The notes beneath the pieces were generated by a model. The model was not told the DNA's origin and did not search any database. It saw only the letters and a list, made by a program, of their open reading frames with translations. A program made the position numbers and the translations under genes. Positions 15,044-17,897 of a stretch of 17,897 nucleotides of DNA are shown piece after piece. This stretch comes from RGIG6353 sp045660745 (lineage in GTDB: Bacteria > Bacillota > Clostridia > Oscillospirales > SIG627): the NCBI GenBank assembly GCA_045660745.1, contig JAZREJ010000007.1, positions 1 to 17,897 of the forward strand. The letters are read 5' to 3'. Each line of letters begins with the position of its first letter. Within the stretch, counting starts at the first letter, position 1.

Positions 15044-15058
15044 TGTAGGGTGGGCCAA
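15037..15058 (+). repeat. tRNA-Arg 3'-end direct repeat, copy 2
   Basis: An exact 22-nt copy of 14893-14914, offset by 144 bp, including the T-loop segment, acceptor strand, CCA and a following A. It is not part of a second complete tRNA: no D or anticodon arm precedes it. Confidence 0.8.
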
Positions 15059-15059
15059 T

Positions 15060-15088
15060 AAAAAGCAAGTCGAAAGACTTGCTTTTTC
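15060..15088 (+). terminator. Terminator-like hairpin with GAAA loop
   Basis: A 12 bp perfect stem (15060-15071 with 15076-15087) is closed by a GAAA tetraloop and its right arm ends in five T. It could terminate transcription in either direction. Its CAAGTC/GACTTG core recurs in the next hairpin of the array. Confidence 0.7.
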
Positions 15089-15091
15089 TAT

Positions 15092-15188
15092 CCAAGTCGC
15101 AGACTTGGTATATCATCACCGTGCGAAGCTCGGTGTATATCATCAAAGGCGGTAAAACCGCCTTTGTATCTCATCACGCATTAGCGTG
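15092..15188. repeat. Array of unlike hairpins joined by TATATCATC linkers
   Basis: Four palindromes follow in series: CCAAGTC-gca-GACTTGG (15092-15108); CACCG...CGGTG (15117-15135); AAAGGCGGT-aaa-ACCGCCTTT (15145-15165); CACGC-atta-GCGTG (15175-15188). The linkers between them are TATATCATC (15109-15117), TATATCATC (15136-15144) and TATCTCATC (15167-15175). The linker is conserved while the arms differ but stay self-complementary. No protein gene is present. Confidence 0.75.
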
Positions 15189-15272
15189 TATTTAACTTTT
15201 GCTTGATAATATACAAAGCATACGACTTGATTAGCTTTTCTCAGAATTCGCATAAAATTTTACAATATAATA

Positions 15273-15301
15273 TTTACTTTTGGGAAATATATTACTATAA
15301 T
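15273..15301 (+). promoter_or_regulatory. Promoter of metallophosphoesterase gene
   Basis: TTTACT (15273-15278), a 17 bp spacer, then TATAAT (15296-15301). Apart from this, 15190-15331 is AT-rich with nothing else recognised. Confidence 0.65.
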
Positions 15302-15331
15302 AACTACAAGTCTTAGTACTTGGAGGAATAA

Positions 15332-16477
15332 ATGATAGTAATGTTTTTATTATTACTTTTACTCGCATTCGGTGGTGTGACCTGGTATATCTCAAAACGT
15401 GTCACCGTATGCGTCAAACACTTTTTTCCTAAAGTGGGCTATTATGCAGTCTTAGCATTTTTTGCTTCATTTACCGTCATTATGTTGCTTGGTGTTGCAA
15501 GACTGTCAATTCCTTTACTCGGGGATATATTTGAAGTAATTTCGGCTTATTGGATGGGAATTCTTATATATCTTTTCATATTTTTTGTCCTATCAGACCT
15601 TGTCTTTCTTGTGTGCAAGCTTTCAAAGGCATCCTTTTATAAGAAAGGATTTTTCAGACCTATATCTGTTTTGTGTGCTGCAGTGCTTACTGTCATAACA
15701 GTTATTTACGGATGTATTAACGCAAGAAATATAAGAGTCACCGAATATGAAATAACGCTTGAAGGAAAGACTGATATTTCCGACATGAACATTGTCATGC
15801 TGAGTGACTTACACATAGGAGCAGTCGGAATGGAAGATCGACTCCCGAAAATCGTTGATAAGATTAATTCTCTTGAGCCTGACCTCGTTTTGATATCGGG
15901 AGATATATTCGACACAGATTTCAGTTCCGTATCAAATCCGGAAAAAGTTATTTCCGATTTTCAAAAAATAAATTCCACCTTCGGCACCTTCGCGTGTCTT
16001 GGGAATCACGACGGCGGTAATACTCTTGACATTATGCTTGACACTTTAGAGAAAAGCAATATCAATGTGCTCAAAGAGGAATACACAGTAATTGACGAAA
16101 GGCTCATTCTTATCGGACGACTTGACAGACATTCGATTGGTGGATACAACGGGCTTTCAAGAGGCGAGCTTTCCGACCTTCTGCCGACACTCGACGGGTC
16201 GCTTCCCGTAATCGCTTTAGACCACAATCCGTCCGCCTATGATTCTTACTCGGATAGCGTTGACCTCATTCTTTCGGGGCACACACATCATGGCCAGCTC
16301 TTCCCTGCCGCAATTTTAACTAATATGATGTTCCCCTGTGACTACGGTCATTATCAGAAGGACTCGGAATCCCCGCACCTTATAGTCTCCTCGGGAATAG
16401 GATATTGGGGAATGCCCATGAGAGTGGGAACAAAGAGTGAGATAGTTTGCGTTAAAATTACTCAGGGTAAAAATTGA
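15332..16477 (+). CDS. Membrane-anchored metallophosphoesterase (YkuE-like)
   Basis: A 381-residue protein with four hydrophobic segments (about residues 1-19, 35-56, 66-95 and 110-128) and a C-terminal calcineurin-like phosphoesterase domain. Metal-binding motifs are complete and in order: SDLHIG (D159, H161), SGDIFD (D191), GNHD (N225, H226), DHNP (H298) and SGHTHHGQ (H317, H319). Relatives of this type act on lipid or sugar phosphates, but the substrate cannot be assigned here. GGAGG (15321-15325) lies at good distance from the ATG. A short truncated frame overlaps its stop (TTGA). The hairpin at 16697-16731 may end the transcript. Confidence 0.9.
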   Translation: MIVMFLLLLLLAFGGVTWYISKRVTVCVKHFFPKVGYYAVLAFFASFTVIMLLGVARLSIPLLGDIFEVISAYWMGILIYLFIFFVLSDLVFLVCKLSKASFYKKGFFRPISVLCAAVLTVITVIYGCINARNIRVTEYEITLEGKTDISDMNIVMLSDLHIGAVGMEDRLPKIVDKINSLEPDLVLISGDIFDTDFSSVSNPEKVISDFQKINSTFGTFACLGNHDGGNTLDIMLDTLEKSNINVLKEEYTVIDERLILIGRLDRHSIGGYNGLSRGELSDLLPTLDGSLPVIALDHNPSAYDSYSDSVDLILSGHTHHGQLFPAAILTNMMFPCDYGHYQKDSESPHLIVSSGIGYWGMPMRVGTKSEIVCVKITQGKN

Positions 16478-16686
16478 AGATAACAATTCTCGCGAAAAAT
16501 ACCGAGACAAACGGTTATTTTGAATCAGAAAATTTCCGTCTGTTTATATCAAGACCAATTATTAAAAAACACTTTTCAACACGGTACAGATTAATTGAAG
16601 CAAAAAGGTTCATAAACAGACGCTACGCTATACTAAAAATATTCCTTATTTGGCAAATAAAGCTAACCGTTTATTCATCAATCTGA
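16474..16686 (+). pseudogene. Truncated frame, possible remnant of an MBL-fold hydrolase gene
   Basis: A 70-codon frame opens at TTG (16474), overlapping the metallophosphoesterase stop, with AGGG (16464-16467) as a possible ribosome binding site. Its first 25 or so residues (MKITILAKNTETNGYF, then FRLFI) resemble the N-terminus of metallo-beta-lactamase-fold hydrolases. After that the sequence turns basic and shows no family features, and the HxHxDH metal motif is absent. I read it as the stump of a deleted gene. A real small peptide or chance similarity cannot be excluded. Confidence 0.35.
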
Positions 16687-16696
16687 TATGACTAAA

Positions 16697-16731
16697 ATGC
16701 ACCCTCAAAAGCATAAAGCTTGAGGGTGCAT
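16697..16731. terminator. Long perfect hairpin between convergent units
   Basis: A 12 bp perfect stem (16697-16708 with 16720-16731) has an 11-nt loop. It lies between the rightward metallophosphoesterase unit and the leftward lipoprotein gene. T-tails are weak: TTTTAG on the minus strand and CATTATT on the plus. The arm sequence is close to the terminal palindrome of the insertion sequence at 17762. Confidence 0.55.
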
Positions 16732-16795
16732 CATTATTAACCCATTTGTTTTTTAAAAATCGATTACAGCCACAACAAGATAGAGTTTTTACTCA

Positions 16796-17440
16796 TCATC
16801 CAATATCGCTTGCCTCTGTATCTACCAACCACTTCCCGCCTTGTTTGAATATAACAATCTCTTTTTCTTTTGTTTCCACTTCAACTTCTACATCATCCAA
16901 CGCTTTTTCAAGTTGCTTTATTATTTCAGGCGCAATTATTTTGTAAAGATCTTTTTCGGAGGTTGTTTCTGTTATTTCTCCTGCGTTATACTTGTCTAAA
17001 ACAAGTTGCTCCAAAAACTCCTCGTCAACTGATTCCGCAATAATATCCCCGAAATCATAATCAGAAAAATCCGGAGCTGTCAGATCGAGCACAAAAACAT
17101 ACTCGTTGTCATTTTCTTCCACTTCTTTTACTTCATACGATACGAGTTTCATTATTCTTTCTAAGAAATCTTCAAACAATTCTACAAAATCATCTTCATA
17201 ATCAGATAATTCAGCAGGAATAGTTTCTTTAATCCCACTGCTAATTGCGGTGATGTCTAAAAAGTCATTGGCTACCGTTTCATCATCAACATAGTCCTTC
17301 ATCGCTTCCGCATCAAGATTACGGAATGCTTTCATGAATCCTTTTAGAGTTTCTTCTGCCTCTTCTTTACCACTTGAAGAACACGCAATCAGCAAAAACG
17401 TCAATAGAAATACCATCAATATGGATAATACTTTTTTCAT
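16796..17440 (-). CDS. Putative lipoprotein of unknown function
   Basis: A 214-residue protein with a type II signal peptide: MKK, a hydrophobic core, then LLIAC with the lipidated cysteine at residue 20. The mature part is strongly acidic and mostly helical at first. Its layout (a helical segment EEAEETLKGFMKAFRNLD, then a region ending EIVIFKQGGKWLVD) resembles NTF2-like or DUF4878/DUF5105-type secreted domains. That is a shape-level similarity only. AAAGGAG (about 17451-17457) supports the start. The promoter at 17498-17526 is near consensus. The gene is divergent from a ribbon-helix-helix protein with about 130 bp between starts. Codon use is more AT-rich than in the housekeeping genes to its left, which may mark an acquired segment. 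Confidence 0.75.
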   Translation of the reverse strand: MKKVLSILMVFLLTFLLIACSSSGKEEAEETLKGFMKAFRNLDAEAMKDYVDDETVANDFLDITAISSGIKETIPAELSDYEDDFVELFEDFLERIMKLVSYEVKEVEENDNEYVFVLDLTAPDFSDYDFGDIIAESVDEEFLEQLVLDKYNAGEITETTSEKDLYKIIAPEIIKQLEKALDDVEVEVETKEKEIVIFKQGGKWLVDTEASDIG

Positions 17441-17497
17441 TTGTAAAACTCTCCTTTAATTTATACTGTAAATTTTAAAAGCATCGCTTTTGGTAGT

Positions 17498-17526
17498 ATT
17501 TTATCCTACTTTATACTATTTGTCAA
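17498..17526 (-). promoter_or_regulatory. Promoter of lipoprotein gene, inside inverted repeats
   Basis: On the minus strand the -35 box is TTGACA (17521-17526) and the -10 box is TAAAAT (17498-17503), spacer 17 bp. TCCTAC (17504-17509) and GTAGGA (17533-17538) form an inverted repeat across the -35 region. TAGTAT (17494-17499) and ATACTA (17513-17518) form another across the -10. These are candidate operators. Confidence 0.7.
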
Positions 17527-17571
17527 TACTTTGTAGGAAATTGGTATATAATTATTTCTGAGGTGATTATC

Positions 17572-17730
17572 TTGAAGCCATTGAAAGAAAAAATCAGTAT
17601 AACTATTGACAGTGATATTTTGGAAAAACTACGTATTCTCGCAGAAAATGACGATCGCTCTTTATCACAATATATAAATATTATTTTAAAAACTCATATA
17701 GTTAAAGAAAGCTCCGATTCAAATCGCTAA
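17572..17730 (+). CDS. Small ribbon-helix-helix (Arc/CopG-like) DNA-binding protein
   Basis: A 52-residue protein with a TTG start. GAGGTG (17560-17565) lies six bases upstream, which decides the start. The sequence begins MKPLKEKISITIDSDILEKL, then reads RILAENDDRSLSQYINIILK. That is a basic N-terminal strand (KISITID) followed by two helices with the SLSQYIN turn, the ribbon-helix-helix pattern of Arc, CopG and many antitoxins. It would bind DNA as a dimer through the strand. It is divergent from the lipoprotein gene, and inverted repeats in the shared region are likely targets. No toxin-like frame follows; an insertion sequence begins 33 bases after the stop. A partner gene may have been displaced, or the protein may be a stand-alone repressor. 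Confidence 0.75.
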   Translation: MKPLKEKISITIDSDILEKLRILAENDDRSLSQYINIILKTHIVKESSDSNR

Positions 17731-17762
17731 TTTTAATAAACAAAAAAGCACTTTGAATGATA

Positions 17763-17897
17763 TGCACCCCAAAAGTTAGACACTTTTGGAGGTGCATATT
17801 TTTTATGGCAAAGAAAGGAACAAAACAGAAAAAATACTCGACAGAATTCAAAATAGGTGTTATAGTAGATATGCGAGAGAACCACCTAAGTTATGGA
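17763..17897 (+). mobile_element. IS3-family insertion sequence, left end (partial)
   Basis: The element appears to begin with TGCACCCCAAAAGT (17763-17776), followed by its near-perfect complement ACTTTTGGAGGTGCA (17782-17796). The OrfA frame starts at 17805. A TG-start terminus with CCCCAAAAGT is typical of IS3-type ends. The right end lies outside the window, so length, target duplication and subgroup cannot be given. Confidence 0.75.
17805..17897 (+). CDS. IS3-family transposase OrfA, N-terminal fragment (runs off window)
   Basis: Thirty-one in-frame codons to the window edge. The sequence contains KKYSTEFKIGVIVDMREN then HLSYG, the start of the helix-turn-helix domain of IS3-type OrfA (transposase_8-like), which binds the terminal repeats. 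GGAGGTG (17788-17794) lies 10-12 bases before the ATG and inside the right arm of the terminal palindrome. IS3 elements normally make the full transposase by -1 frameshifting into OrfB, which is not visible here. Confidence 0.8.
   Translation, partial: MAKKGTKQKKYSTEFKIGVIVDMRENHLSYG

Noticed and set aside
14595..15146. 183-codon minus-strand frame across the tRNA and repeats
   Set aside because: It is antisense to tRNA-Arg, its repeated tail and the end of the carboxypeptidase gene. The GPPYRTRTC-type peptide is a translation of the tRNA complement.
15092..15188. CRISPR array
   Set aside because: The linkers are nine bases, the would-be spacers are palindromes of uneven length, and no cas genes are present.

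Overview
This 17.9 kb window looks like chromosomal DNA from a spore-forming, low-to-middling GC clostridial Firmicute, perhaps an uncultured gut Oscillospirales/Eubacteriales-type lineage. The evidence is the sporulation set (GPR protease, SpoIIP, a SigH-like sigma factor), the DUF421-DUF4363 pair, the DUF4364 family, AddB, near-consensus TTGACA/17 bp/TATAAT-type promoters and AGGAGG ribosome binding sites. The species cannot be fixed from the sequence.

Layout, left to right. (1) 1-300: two tandem strong leftward promoters with an AT-rich upstream element and a leader, as expected for an rRNA operon whose genes lie off the left edge. (2) 345-1339: DUF421 and DUF4363 membrane proteins, translationally coupled. 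(3) 1338-1746: rpsT on the minus strand with its own promoter, leader hairpin and terminator. (4) 1839-3793: gpr-spoIIP sporulation operon, meeting the DUF4364 gene tail to tail. (5) 4481-5543: SigH-like sigma factor, a 60-nt tRNA-shaped RNA without an anticodon arm, and a small double zinc-ribbon protein. (6) 5645-8906: rlmB followed by a large membrane protein that I read as a catalytically dead P-type ATPase. (7) 8998-12339: AddB on the minus strand, without AddA beside it. (8) 12365-14913: polyprenyl synthase, a D,D-carboxypeptidase and tRNA-Arg(CCG).

(9) 14893-15190 has no protein gene. The last 22 nt of the tRNA-Arg sequence are repeated 144 bp downstream around a compact structured insert. 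A run of hairpins with different arms but a common TATATCATC linker follows. (10) 15273-16686: metallophosphoesterase and a truncated downstream reading frame. (11) 16796-17730: lipoprotein gene divergent from a 52-aa ribbon-helix-helix protein. (12) 17763-end: the left end of an IS3-type insertion sequence, cut by the window edge.

Most genes are housekeeping or sporulation functions in short transcription units with recognisable promoters and terminators. The parts that ordinary annotation does not explain are the pseudo-P-type ATPase, the tRNA-like leader RNA, the tRNA-end duplication with its folded insert, and the linker-hairpin array. All calls come from reading the sequence; no database search was possible.
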